Assembly (NCBI GenBank): GCA_015501595.1
Contig: JADNRX010000953.1
Span: forward strand, 1-17,390
DNA: 17,390 nucleotides
Origin: Hymenopellis radicata
Lineage: Eukaryota > Basidiomycota > Agaricomycetes > Agaricales > Physalacriaceae
Direction of reading: 5' to 3'
This document shows positions 8,619 through 17,371 of the stretch, one piece after another. The position numbers and the translations under genes were made by a program. Each line of letters starts with the position of its first letter. Position 1 is the stretch's first letter. Under the pieces are notes generated by a model. It was given only the letters and a program-made list of their open reading frames with translations. It was not told where the DNA came from and did no database searches.

Positions 8619-9566
8619 CAATCCGATTTCTCTCTGAGAGTCTTACCACCATGAGCTTCCTGACTCAATCCTTTGTCCCCGTGTATGCCTCGCAGCCTGA
8701 CCCCGCGGCCCATTCAATGCTGATTGGTGGGTCCACGATGTATCTCAATCCCGGCTCAACTTGGCCTACGTGCGCGACATGCAACCGCCCTCTTGTCCCT
8801 CTGGTGCAGCTGAATGTCTCGGCGGAGAATACCCCAGAACCTTTCCGCGCCTTTATTCCGGGGGTGGTCCCTGCCGGAGGAAGTCTTGCGACAATGATAC
8901 AGCTCTTTATCTGCTCCGAGTACGACTGTTACGACACCTCGACCAATTATTCCACGGAGTTCATGGCTCTTGCGCGTCGCAACTGTGCCTCTCGCTTGCA
9001 CATTCAATGACACCGAACTGGCCGAGGCGCGCAAGAAGATCGAACAAGGTCCCGGATTCCTGCCCGCCCGTTTTGGTAGAGACGTGGGTCGCGGGAAAGG
9101 AGGAAACATTGGATGAAGAGTTACGCTGGGGTCAGGACGACTCGGAAGAATTCTATGCTGCGCACAAACCCGAGCCGGGGTTGAAGCTGCTTGGCCATAC
9201 CACGCGAGGTGTGTTCGACGATGCCTGAAGTGCTACTAATTCGTGATTAAACCGCAACCAGGGAAATATTATTGTTCGGATGACGAGTGTCCACGGGCGG
9301 GGAGTCATGACACGTTTCCCGAGAGACGTGAATTGATACAACTGGGTGACCGCTTCAATTGCGAATGGGAAGAGGATGAAGCGCTAGAGGTGGTACGAGC
9401 TCTTGTATCATTATACACCTTCACACTGGGCATGACTCCGAACACAGATGTCCACACTTGGAAATACTTGGATCGAGCAATGCATCGAGCATCCTGACGT
9501 TTTGACATTGACGATGAGCGGACAGTGGTAGTTGAACGGGTAACGAGTACTGTACACACACATCGC
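8619..9566 (+). repeat. Duplicated segment A, copy 1
   Basis: This stretch is closely similar to 14307-15263 in the same orientation, from the shared ATCCGATTTCTCTCT leader through the gene to the shared GTAACGAGTACTGTACACAC tail. Similarity extends beyond the coding region on both sides, so it is a DNA-level duplication and not just a gene family relationship. Confidence 0.9.
8651..9497 (+). pseudogene. YwqG/DUF1963-like protein gene, copy 1 (frameshifted)
   Basis: The start ATG at 8651 follows an ACC ACC context and reads MSFLTQSFVPVYASQPDP. Motif-like parts are LIGGSTMYLNPGSTWPTC, with CxxC at CATC, then PLVPLVQLNV. Such a GG...WP.C..C..PL..L.QL layout resembles DUF1963/YwqG proteins; the assignment is tentative. 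Relative to copy 2, five bases are missing between 8959 and 8960 and one base is gained near 9071, so three frames are needed to follow the protein. An intron with donor GTGTGT at 9209, TACTAAT branch site and CAG ending at 9261 joins GHTTR to GKYYCSDDECPRAG. The C-terminal exon (9262-9497) is undamaged and ends RAMHRAS. Two unlinked frameshifts make this copy a probable pseudogene. Confidence 0.7.
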
Positions 9567-9581
9567 TGAAGAGTAGCGTGT

Positions 9582-9601
9582 CGGCGACGCGACGGTCGCC
9601 G
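9582..9601. other. GC-rich hairpin 3' of DUF1963-like copy 1
   Basis: CGGCGAC (9582-9588) and GTCGCCG (9595-9601) are perfect inverted arms around a six-base loop. It lies just beyond the end of duplicated segment A. It could form an RNA stem, but nothing shows a function. Confidence 0.35.
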
Positions 9602-9939
9602 GTAAAGGTTTACGAAGAAGGACAGGCGGTATAGGATTAGTATTTGTACAGAATTGGCCAAGCCTCGTCACCTGCAGTTCCAGCAGGGTCGTCCATGTTC
9701 TTTGCGAGTATGGATCATGTAGAAGACGAGATATAGTAAATCCACGGACATCAGCTTCTAATGATATTGTGTTCGTCGCCGCAAACTTAGGCCTATCAAC
9801 TACTCATATAGAGGAATAATACAAGGAGCCGGATACTGTACATATGTATTGTTCAGGACTTTGTGAGTACTGTGCTGTCCTGACATTTCTGATTCATCTT
9901 GATTTCTGCACCCTCAGAACATTCTTCAAAATCATCGCC
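9602..9939. other. Intergenic spacer, no gene seen
   Basis: This stretch separates the DUF1963-like copy 1 from the convergent minus-strand ORF and should hold both 3' regions. I see no repeat, domain or convincing coding signal. Confidence 0.4.
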
Positions 9940-10722
9940 CTAGTCCTGACCACCTTCAGATTCCTTCGGCGCCTCGGCCTGCTCATGCTCTTTCCCTTGT
10001 TGTAGAAGCCTTTCCCGAAGTTTATTGCCCATGTCAACTCCGGATCCCTCCGCTTGCGCCTGCTTTGTCGCCTGACGTTGTTCTTGCCTTCTTCTTAGAC
10101 GCCTTCTCTCCAGTTCAATGTCGACCTTGTATACAGGGACTTGAGATGCCAGCCACGCTTCCACTTCCTCCTTATTCTTCCTTGGCTGAGGAGGCTGTTT
10201 CTGAACTTTGAACGTAAGCTGAAGTGGCGGAGCTTGAGTCGGAGACGGGCGGACAACATTGTCGGACTGAGGTACGACGACCTCTGGGACCGCCTCAAGG
10301 GCCAAAGTCGGTTCCGTGCGCGATCGCACTAACCTCGCCCGAGGTGCGGATGGCGTCTGCGGAGGTGCAGACCCCGGACGAGTGCGACGACGATACGGAC
10401 GTACACGCTGAGCGCGCGCAGGCGGAGGCGAAGGCACGACGAGAGGGGCAGCCTCGTCATAAGGAGGAATGTCAAAGTCCACATCGACAACCCCCAACAC
10501 TTCTTGGCGCGCTTTTTCTCTGGCCGAGTCAAAGGCGGCGGTGAGAAGGCGTCCTACAGATTCCCAGTAAGTCTGTTCCTTCGCCGAGAGGATATTCCAG
10601 TACTTTCCCTCCCAGCCGCTGCCGGGCAACTTCCTAGAGGTCGAGAACAGACTGCGGTAATTGGGAGGACTTCTATATGGTAGTCCTCTCCAATGGAATA
10701 CGAGTGGTTGTCCTGGTGTCAT
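9940..10722 (-). CDS. Hypothetical proline-rich and charged protein, 260 aa
   Basis: The ORF is uninterrupted and needs no intron. I do not recognise a family. Residues 1-75 look partly folded and contain YRSLFSTSRKLPG and GWEGKYWNILSAKEQTYWES. The Arg/Ser-rich N-terminus without acidic residues up to about residue 37 could be a mitochondrial presequence, but this is weak. Residues 85-190 are rich in Pro, Arg and Ala and look disordered (PSPPPARAQRVRPYRRRTRP). Residues 190-260 are highly charged, with ELERRRLRRRQEQRQATKQA predicting a long helix, and end GKEHEQAEAPKESEGGQD. A TATA-like TATATA lies about 100 bases upstream on the minus strand. The neighbours give no functional hint. It could be a lineage-restricted gene. 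The long open frame and ordered composition change support it as real. Confidence 0.65.
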   Translation of the reverse strand: MTPGQPLVFHWRGLPYRSPPNYRSLFSTSRKLPGSGWEGKYWNILSAKEQTYWESVGRLLTAAFDSAREKARQEVLGVVDVDFDIPPYDEAAPLVVPSPPPARAQRVRPYRRRTRPGSAPPQTPSAPRARLVRSRTEPTLALEAVPEVVVPQSDNVVRPSPTQAPPLQLTFKVQKQPPQPRKNKEEVEAWLASQVPVYKVDIELERRRLRRRQEQRQATKQAQAEGSGVDMGNKLRERLLQQGKEHEQAEAPKESEGGQD

Positions 10723-10820
10723 GGTGTGTAGAGGCAGGTCAACAAAGATGGGTTGGAGTTAAGTGGCAGGAGATGTGGTGGTAGTCGTTAACAAAGAGAA
10801 TCGATTGGGTTTGGACGCGT

Positions 10821-10850
10821 TATATATTTGGACCTGCGCCGATCACGTGA
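10821..10850 (-). promoter_or_regulatory. TATA box and E-box upstream of the hypothetical gene
   Basis: On the minus strand a palindromic TCACGTGA (10843-10850), which contains the CACGTG E-box bound by bHLH factors in fungi, precedes an AAATATATAACG TATA-like element (10818-10829). Spacing to the ATG at 10722 is about 100 bases, a normal distance. Binding is not shown. Confidence 0.4.
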
Positions 10851-12096
10851 GTGTGTCCATTTCAAGACGAGCATGTCATTGTAGATGGGATGAAATGAAA
10901 ATGCCATGAATCTCAAGTACGGGGAAGTGGTTAGAACTGCGATCGTGATTTGGGGTGTGTGTGACAGTGTGGCGCATTAATATTCCTAATGCAAACTGAA
11001 ATGAAAATCAGAGACTCAGGTGGATCCAACAAAGCAAAGGCGCGTTACCTTGTAATTCATAGTCGTTCGAATGGAGCCTGATATTCCAAGGGCGAAGCCC
11101 ATCGAGACGTTTCAAGTTCCAACAGAGGACGCTCCCTTGTATCCAGCGTGATGTGCGCAGGGAAGCCCGTGGATGAGGCCAAGATGGGCAGTATCTAGGA
11201 CGCAGTCATGGATGCCGATACTGAACTTCAGTAGTCCCGTCTCCTGAAACGACGTCGGTGTACGCGGGAGGCGGAATATTGACTATCTGGAAAATCATAG
11301 CTACTAGAGTCCAATTAACGTTCATTCGTTTCGAAAAGGACACGTGGGTAACATACCAGCGAATAGTCCTCCTAGTCGACACTGGCTGGAGAAAGGGCTG
11401 TATAAGCACGACCTAGTTATTGCCGACATATGACCCAAATTCCGACCAGCGTGTCATCGTAGGGTTTCGACTGCTGCCGTTCGAAAGTTGGCGCAGGCAA
11501 AGGCTCTGACTGTCGCCTAATAAATCCCGGGGATAGGACCACATGACTGTCGAAACAAATGAAAAAGAATACATTCCCAACGAGTTCAAGACAAACCAGT
11601 TACGGGCAGTGGACGTTTTGAAAGAACAGAGAATCTGTCCAATCTTTTAGAAGTGCTTTGGACACCTCTCCCGCAGGACTCGAAACAGCAACATTCGTCG
11701 CTCTGTGTCTAGCCAGGCGCACCGGCGATGCCCTCAATGATCCAACACAGATGAAGGCGACTCGGCAACGACCATAAGGAGAACGAGTATGATTCAGCTC
11801 ATCCCGACGAGCAAAGCGAAAGTCGTCATGTGAATGAAATGATGTACAACATCGCAAGTGCGAGATGATGCTGAATCTGGTGGTGAGGTTTAATGGACAT
11901 GTAGTGAAAGGTAAAGCCTGAAATGACCGACCTCGGAAAGGGAATCGACAGCGGGCCGATGTTCCGCATCTTGACCATCACCCTGTATTCAAGTTTTCAT
12001 TTACGAAGGGCCAAGGTAAAGCCGCGTCTTTGCTATTAGATAAATCATCTCATACCCATTTTAAGGAGCCCCTGGTTGCAAACGTCTGAGTGGGAA
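10851..12096. other. 1.2 kb intergenic region between divergent genes
   Basis: This region separates the minus-strand hypothetical gene from the plus-strand F-box gene and should hold their promoters. Minus-strand readings at 11206-11409 (including FQIVNIPPPAYTDVVSGDG) and 11040-11170 (including ITLDTRERPLLELETSRW) look protein-like but lie in different frames with stops between them. An intron-like GTATGT...TAG element on the minus strand (about 11308-11357) precedes the first. They may be pieces of a decayed gene. The minus-strand open frame at 11600-11857 shows no recognisable family. Confidence 0.3.
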
Positions 12097-12150
12097 GTAA
12101 GTTTGAAATGGTTGCTTTTCATCCTCCCGCACTCTGACGCGTCTTTACAG
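12097..12150 (+). other. 5'-UTR intron of the F-box gene
   Basis: A GTAAGT donor at 12097 and a TTTACAG acceptor ending at 12150 bound a 54-base intron that ends five bases before the ATG. Similar intron-like elements end just before the F-box homology in the remnant at 1908-1962 and just before the ATG of the minus-strand paralogue (17316-17371). Confidence 0.55.
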
Positions 12151-12155
12151 CTCAA

Positions 12156-13784
12156 ATGGCGGAAAATAAGTCCGCGAACCCATGTCCCACCTGCGCTCTC
12201 CTATCCCTTCTTCCAAAGGAGGCTCATGCCACGCGTACTGCGCGTGTCGAAGAGCTCCTTCGGCGCAACAGCCCCCCACTCGATGTAGAGCTCGCCGACT
12301 TTCGTCTCGTTGGCGAGAACGCCCCGGAGATCCTTCAGGACCTCGATGAGAAGATTGTACTTGCAAGGGAGACGCTGGACAATCTCGTCCGGGCTCGTAG
12401 CCAGGCCGAGTCACACCTGGCCGACGCCAAATCCCTTATCCATCCCATGCGCTCCCTTCCTTACGAGGTCGTAGCGGAAATGTTTTCGCATTGTGTCCCC
12501 ACCTGGACCATGGACGAAAGAAGCACCAAATCGCTTGATCCCCGTTCAGCGCCATGGACGTTAACTCATGTCTGCTTTCGCTGGCGACATATCGCCCTTT
12601 CATTGCCAAACCTGTGGACTTACATTGGCTTGGACTTCGAGGAGCTTGACGGACACACTTCTCGTCAGTTGCTCTACAAGTTGGGAGTCTTATTTGAGCG
12701 TTCTAAATGCCTCCCTTTGTCGCTCTATATTTACAGCGAACGAGAAATTAGTGAACACCCGCTATTTCCTGTCCTGGAGGTCACGATACCGCGTTGGAAA
12801 CAACTCAGTACATCCATCCCACATTTATCATTGCAATCATTCTCTGGCAATATTTTCTCTTCACTCGAAACCCTCCTTCTTAGTTCTGATCTTGAAGATG
12901 ACTCAGAATTTGGAACGGACGTTTCAGTCTTCAATCTCACCAGTGTGCCAGTCCTTCGCGCATTTAGGATGAATCCTTACTGTTCATGGCAAGCGCTTGA
13001 CCACATCCATCTCCCATGGTCCAAGTTCATTAGGCTTATCGACTTCCCTTCTGACGATATTGATGCCTACAAGTATCTCCAGAAAATGACCAATTTGGAG
13101 GAACTCACCGTGATCACACTGGACACTGGGGCATCTACCTGGGATGCACCACTGTCTCTTCCAACCCTTCTACGGCTCACACTCAGAGAACGACGACATT
13201 CAGAACCCGATGACTTGCAAAAGTTTTTCTCCATTTTAGATATCCCCTCCCTATTCGACCTCAGTCTCGCTTTCCCATCGAGTAGAAATAGAATCCATCA
13301 TTTCCCTCAACTACAGCCTCGGGTGAAACAAACGTTGACCAAGTTGTACATTTCTTGCGCCATGACTCGTAATCCCGGCAATGTTCAGAACCTCCTACGC
13401 TTCTTATCCGACGCGCCGTGTGTCGAAAACTTCCACATCGTCGACGACAAAATGACGGTCGACTTCATTTCTGCGTTGAACGTATCCTCAGCGCCGCCGC
13501 TCTTGCCGTGCCTTCGCATACTTGATATCAGCGACTGCTTTTGCGACGATGGGCTTGATGAAGACCCATCAGTAATCTATGACATGCTGCACTCTAGATA
13601 TGCCGGGGTCATGACGTCCACCTCTACAGCTCCTACCGTCAATCCCACATCCGTCGTGACCTCCTTGGAGACTGTTCGCGTTCCTCGTTGGTTATACTTC
13701 GAGGATGATGATCGTTGGGAGGATATCTGTCGCAACTTGAAAGTGGAGTGTGGGATAATCAGACTCGGACGACGAGCACTCTGA
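12156..13784 (+). CDS. F-box protein with leucine-rich C-terminal region, 542 aa
   Basis: The ORF is intact in a single coding exon. Residues 9-13 contain a CPTC pair (Cys10, Cys13) that is also present in the minus-strand paralogue. Residues 28-95 form a charged heptad-like helix (ARVEELLRRNSPPLDVEL, then QDLDEKIVLARETLDNL), likely a coiled coil. The F-box-like motif spans about 95-160: HPMRSLPYEVVAEMFSHC, then APWTLTHVCFRWRHIALSLP. The rest contains irregular leucine-rich segments such as MTNLEELTVITLD and LPTLLRLTLRER. F-box proteins bind Skp1 and present substrates to SCF ubiquitin ligases; the target-binding part would be the C-terminal region. The gene belongs to a family expanded in mushrooms, and this window has four copies or fragments of it. 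This is the only undamaged one here. The substrate is unknown. Confidence 0.88.
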   Translation: MAENKSANPCPTCALLSLLPKEAHATRTARVEELLRRNSPPLDVELADFRLVGENAPEILQDLDEKIVLARETLDNLVRARSQAESHLADAKSLIHPMRSLPYEVVAEMFSHCVPTWTMDERSTKSLDPRSAPWTLTHVCFRWRHIALSLPNLWTYIGLDFEELDGHTSRQLLYKLGVLFERSKCLPLSLYIYSEREISEHPLFPVLEVTIPRWKQLSTSIPHLSLQSFSGNIFSSLETLLLSSDLEDDSEFGTDVSVFNLTSVPVLRAFRMNPYCSWQALDHIHLPWSKFIRLIDFPSDDIDAYKYLQKMTNLEELTVITLDTGASTWDAPLSLPTLLRLTLRERRHSEPDDLQKFFSILDIPSLFDLSLAFPSSRNRIHHFPQLQPRVKQTLTKLYISCAMTRNPGNVQNLLRFLSDAPCVENFHIVDDKMTVDFISALNVSSAPPLLPCLRILDISDCFCDDGLDEDPSVIYDMLHSRYAGVMTSTSTAPTVNPTSVVTSLETVRVPRWLYFEDDDRWEDICRNLKVECGIIRLGRRAL

Positions 13785-14306
13785 TAATTAGGGATAGGTG
13801 CTTTCAGTTTTTGAATTCGAGCGCGGCAGAATGTTTCATGTATGTCCCGCAGCGTAGCCTTCTACAATGCTCAATTATCTCGCACGTTCCTATAGGCTCT
13901 CCTCTCGGAGCCAGCTCGTCTGCGGTAAGAAGTCGACACCTAGACATATCGCGCGACCGCAGTTCCTATCAGGCTGGAGGGACACGCACAGCTGTTCGAG
14001 ATAGCTAGGCAATGCCACTGTGGTGTTGTTTGGGTCCTGACAGGTCATACGTACACATCAGTGTGCCATTGCTTGGATGATGGGGAAGCTTGACATCGAT
14101 AACTTTGCGGACCGGTTCAACAATTGCGGCCAACAAGACAAATGGAGACCAACCTATCTATTGTGGAAGCTAATTCTGCCTAGCTTGCATGCGACGCAAT
14201 ACATTATGACCCGCTGACAGGACGTTGCGACGTCTTGAAAATACTCTGCAACGGGTCTGGGAGGTGTAAGTGAGAATCCTGATACACGGCACAGCTAATG
14301 TTTCCC
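13785..14306. other. Spacer between F-box gene and DUF1963-like copy 2; no gene seen
   Basis: I find no recognisable coding sequence. A possible 5'-UTR intron of the next gene runs from GTAAGT at about 14267 to TCTTAG at 14325, with a GCTAAT branch-like site, and would place a noncoding exon near 14200-14266. This is suggestive only. Confidence 0.35.
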
Positions 14307-15263
14307 CAATCCGATTTCTCTCTTAGGCTCTGACCACCATGAGCTTCCTGGCTCAATCCTTTGTCCCCGTGTATGCCTCGCAGCCTGACCCCACGGAGTT
14401 GGGGACCCATTCAATGCTGATTGGTGGGTCCACGATGTATCTCAATCCCGGCTCAACGTGGCCTACGTGCGCGACATGCAACCACCCTCTTGTCCCTCTG
14501 GTGCAGCTGAATGTCTCGTCGGAGAATACCCCCCAACCTTTCCGCGCCTTTATTCCGGGGGTGGTCCCTGCCGGAGGAAGTCTTGCGACAATGATACAGC
14601 TCTTTATCTGCCCCGAGTACGACTGTTACGACAACTCGACCCATTATTCCACGGAGACGCGTTCATGGCTTCTGCGCATCGCAACTGTGCCTCTCGCTTG
14701 CCAGTTCAATGACACCGAACTGGCCGAGGCGCGCAAGAAGATTGAACAAGGTCCCGGATTCCTGCCCGCCCATTTGGTAGAGACGTGGGTAGCGGGGAAG
14801 GAGGAAACATTGGATCAAGAGTTAGACTGGGGTCAGGATGACTCCGAAGAATTCTATGCTGCGCACAAACCCGAGCGGGGGTTGAAGCTGCTTGGCCATA
14901 CCACGCGAGGTGTGTTCGACGATGCCGCTACTAATTCGTGATTAAACCGAAACCAGGGAAATACTATTGTTCGGATGATGGTTGTCCACGGGCGGGACTC
15001 ATGAGTTTCCCGACAGACGTGAATTGATACAACTGGGTGAACGCCGCTTCACTGGTGAACTTGAGGAAGAGGATGAAGCGATGGACGTGGTACGAGCTCT
15101 TGTATCATTATACCCCTCCACACTGAGCATGACTCCGAACACAGTTGGGCACACTTGGAAACAGTTGGATCGAGCAATGCATCGACCATCCTGACGTTTT
15201 GACATTGACAATGAGCGGAAATTGGTAGTTGAATGGGTAACGAGTACTGTACACACATCTAGC
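14307..15263 (+). repeat. Duplicated segment A, copy 2
   Basis: This is the second copy of the segment at 8619-9566, same orientation. It differs by scattered substitutions and short indels, including nine extra bases near 14397 (in frame), five more bases near 14655, and four fewer near 14998. The flanks beyond the shared ATCCGATTTC leader and ACTGTACACAC tail are unrelated. Confidence 0.9.
14339..15194 (+). CDS. YwqG/DUF1963-like protein gene, copy 2 (disrupted near the C-terminus)
   Basis: The first exon (14339-14909) is fully open and gives 190 codons, including LIGGSTMYLNPGSTWPTC, PLVPLVQLNVSSENTP, SWLLRIATVPLACQFND and GLKLLGHTTR. The family call rests on a GG...WP.C..C..PL..L.QL pattern and is tentative; a role is not known. 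An intron of 47 bases (14910-14956) has donor GTGTGT, branch TACTAAT and acceptor CCAG, and splicing gives TTRGKYYCSDDGCPRAG. Four bases fewer than in copy 1 near 14998 then shift the frame to a stop at 15025-15027, giving 213 aa. The original frame continues downstream as ERRF...RAMHRPS to 15194 and is still stop-free. So this copy makes either a shortened protein or none. It may be a recent pseudogene, or the tail may be dispensable. Confidence 0.6.
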
Positions 15264-15318
15264 TCGGGCGGTTTCTCACTGTAACACAGGCATCGAAAAA
15301 ATTTGGATGACAATGTAT

Positions 15319-15345
15319 AAGTACTAGTACTTACTGTACAGTAAG
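15319..15345. other. Two overlapping perfect palindromes
   Basis: AAGTACTAGTACTT (15319-15332) and CTTACTGTACAGTAAG (15330-15345) are each perfect palindromes and share three bases. They lie in the spacer after duplicated segment A copy 2. They could be protein-binding sites or an insertion scar. No function can be assigned. Confidence 0.5.
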
Positions 15346-15494
15346 AGCAGCAGTGAACAATCGGTGACTACGAGGCAGGAGATTGTCAGTGATAGCTCCC
15401 CTGTCCTCAACTTCCTGGGGCGATTCTGCGCCGGACATAATCCGGGCTTCGACAATATGGTTCTAGTAGACTCATAAACTGGGCCCGTCGTCGT

Positions 15495-17313
15495 TTAGAG
15501 CATCGATTTAAGCAGTTTATAGGCTATTTCGCCAAACATTATATTCCGTTCTTTGATTGCTATCCATGACAGGCTGGATACTATACGTATGTCCTGAGCA
15601 AGGGGATGTTCAACTTGAAGATATAGTAAGTAGCATGTTAATAAGGAACACCACGCGTGATCACGCCACATTCCAGTTTTTACCTTCCGGCTCATCTCCA
15701 GAAAAGTATCCGGCCGGTCTTCTCTCATCTCGATGTACACCCGTCGTGGAAGCTGCACGGATTTCAGAAATTTTAAATCCGGTCTGGCTCTTGGAGCAGA
15801 ACCTGTGACTAGACTCTGTTGGTTCACAGGATCTGTCTTCTCTCCACCCTTTGTCGCTTCATCGCGCACTCCCGGAAGCCGGGAATAGAGCATGTCGACG
15901 AGTGGGTCGAGATCATTAGCAAGGGCATCAACACAATCGCACTCGCCAATGTCCAAGAAGAGCAGGTACGGAAGTCTAACGGACGCTCCGTTCGAAAAAT
16001 TGGAGAGGTCGAGGCCATTAACGAACTCGACTGTCATTGTAAGATCGTAAATGCGCAGCCATTCGACTCGGTGGGTAAGAGCGAGGAAGTTCAAAAGATG
16101 CTGGGTGTTCTCCCCGTGCGCATTCATGTCACATTCAATGTCCAGTTTGGTGAGATTGCCAAGCGGAGATGTCGATGTCGGAAAAAGGGTAAGATCCTCG
16201 TTTGAAAATTCGAGTGTTAGTTCAGCCAGAGCAGGAATCTTCAATGCGGCGAAAAACTCTTTGCCACGTCCCGTGGCATTGTTACTTTCTTCAATGATGA
16301 GGCGGCGAAGCTTCGGAAGTGCGATGATATCCCGAATGGGAGTATGGATGGCCGAGTCATTGACAAGAACACGAAGCTCTTCCAAATTCGTCAACATCCG
16401 CAAATTCAAAGCATCTACATAGAAGGCTGGGAAATCCCCAACAGAAGTGAGTTGAGACCAAGGAAACGCAACAGACTTTAAATCTTCCCAGGAATAACTT
16501 GAAAGTACTCCTAACTCCCGAAGGAGAGGTATCCTCGATGGTTGAAAGCCATCAAAGATCTAGGTCCGAGCCGTCCTCCTGATTGCTCAATAGAACTAGT
16601 GTCCGGAGGTTGGAGAAGACGTGTTCAAAAAGACACAGCAAGGACGACTGCGCAACGTCCGCGTGCATATACCTCCAGCGAGGGATGCCTTTTTCGAGAA
16701 CTGTGAGCCAGTGGGTTGAAATAGGTTCTGCGCTGCCGAGATAAACTTCCATGGGCAGACCTCTGGATCGCTCGATAAAGAGACTTGCTCTGTACGCGTA
16801 CTGGAGATCAGTATTGTATCCTATATGCTTGCTGAAATCAATCAACAGTTGTGTCCACAACCGCGGCGAGTTGACCATAAGCTCTCTCCAGCGGTGGCAG
16901 ACTCGCGTCAACAACCAAGGTGCTCGTCGAGGGTCAAGCGCGTCGGTATCTTCGCTTTGTCTAACCCTCGGTATGCAATGGCTAAATATCTCTACCAACA
17001 GCTCACTGGGGATGGAACGCAGGGGATGGAGTAGTGACTTCGCGTCTTCCAGGTGCAACTGCACTTGTCGCCGTGCAGAGAGGAGGTTACCCAGCAATTC
17101 CTTCGCGTGGGCAATCTTTGCGTCGAGATCCTGAAGAGCAGCGCGTGCGTTATCCATGTCCGAGCGGATTGCGGAGAGTTCGACGTCAAGTGGAGGGTGG
17201 TTCTCGCGAAGCAGCTCTTCTACGCGTGCCGTGCGCATCCACCGGGGTGCGTTGGGCGGAAGGAATAGAAGAGCGCAGTTGGTGCAGCGGACTAAGTCGG
17301 AATTCTCCGTCAT
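15495..17313 (-). pseudogene. F-box protein gene with one frameshift
   Basis: The 5' part (17313 down to 16552) encodes 253 residues parallel to the intact F-box protein: Cys10/Cys13 (RCTNC), TARVEELLRENHPPLDVEL, coiled-coil QDLDAKIAHAKELLGNLLSA, and F-box HPLRSIPSELLVEIFSHC with RVCHRWREL. It then stops at TGA after EDGSDLDL. A one-base shift at about 16553-16562 continues the protein as FDGFQPSRIPLLRELG and VAFPWSQL, joining the second frame that runs to 15495 (MLTNLEELRV..., LKFLKSVQLPRRVYIEM). Both halves align with the plus-strand paralogue end to end, so this is one gene. Either it is a young pseudogene or the base is a sequencing error. The true 3' end may have been altered, because the last 60 or so codons run through segment B. 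A 5'-UTR intron may lie at 17316-17371. Confidence 0.75.
15571..15747 (+). repeat. Duplicated segment B, copy 2
   Basis: It matches 8448-8595 in the same orientation, with about 22 extra bases around 15655-15677. Here it forms the 3' end of the minus-strand F-box gene, and on the plus strand it repeats the last codons and TAG stop of the unknown gene end (YTYVLSKG). Confidence 0.75.
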
Positions 17314-17315
17314 CT

Positions 17316-17371
17316 CTGCGTTACAGGGTGGCTTCAGTGAGGCGAAGCACTAGAAAAGCTGGCTGGGTTAC
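17316..17371 (-). other. Possible 5'-UTR intron of the minus-strand F-box gene
   Basis: Minus-strand donor GTAACC (from 17371) and acceptor CGCAG (ending 17316) bound 56 bases that end two bases before the ATG at 17313. Its position matches the 54-base leader intron of the intact paralogue. Confidence 0.4.

Noticed and set aside
8531..8650. In-frame ATG at 8531 as the start of the DUF1963-like copy 1
   Set aside because: The 40 extra residues come from segment B and unrelated sequence. Copy 2 has no equivalent, and both copies share the ATG at 8651/14339 in the same context.
14307..15263. Segments A and B as parts of a transposable element
   Set aside because: I found no terminal repeats, target-site duplications, transposase or reverse transcriptase around either copy. 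The segments carry host-type genes.
12156..17313. A toxin-antitoxin or defence island reading of the F-box and DUF1963-like cluster
   Set aside because: F-box families of this type are ordinary expanded gene families in mushrooms, and nothing in the sequence shows a toxin, nuclease or immune receptor domain.
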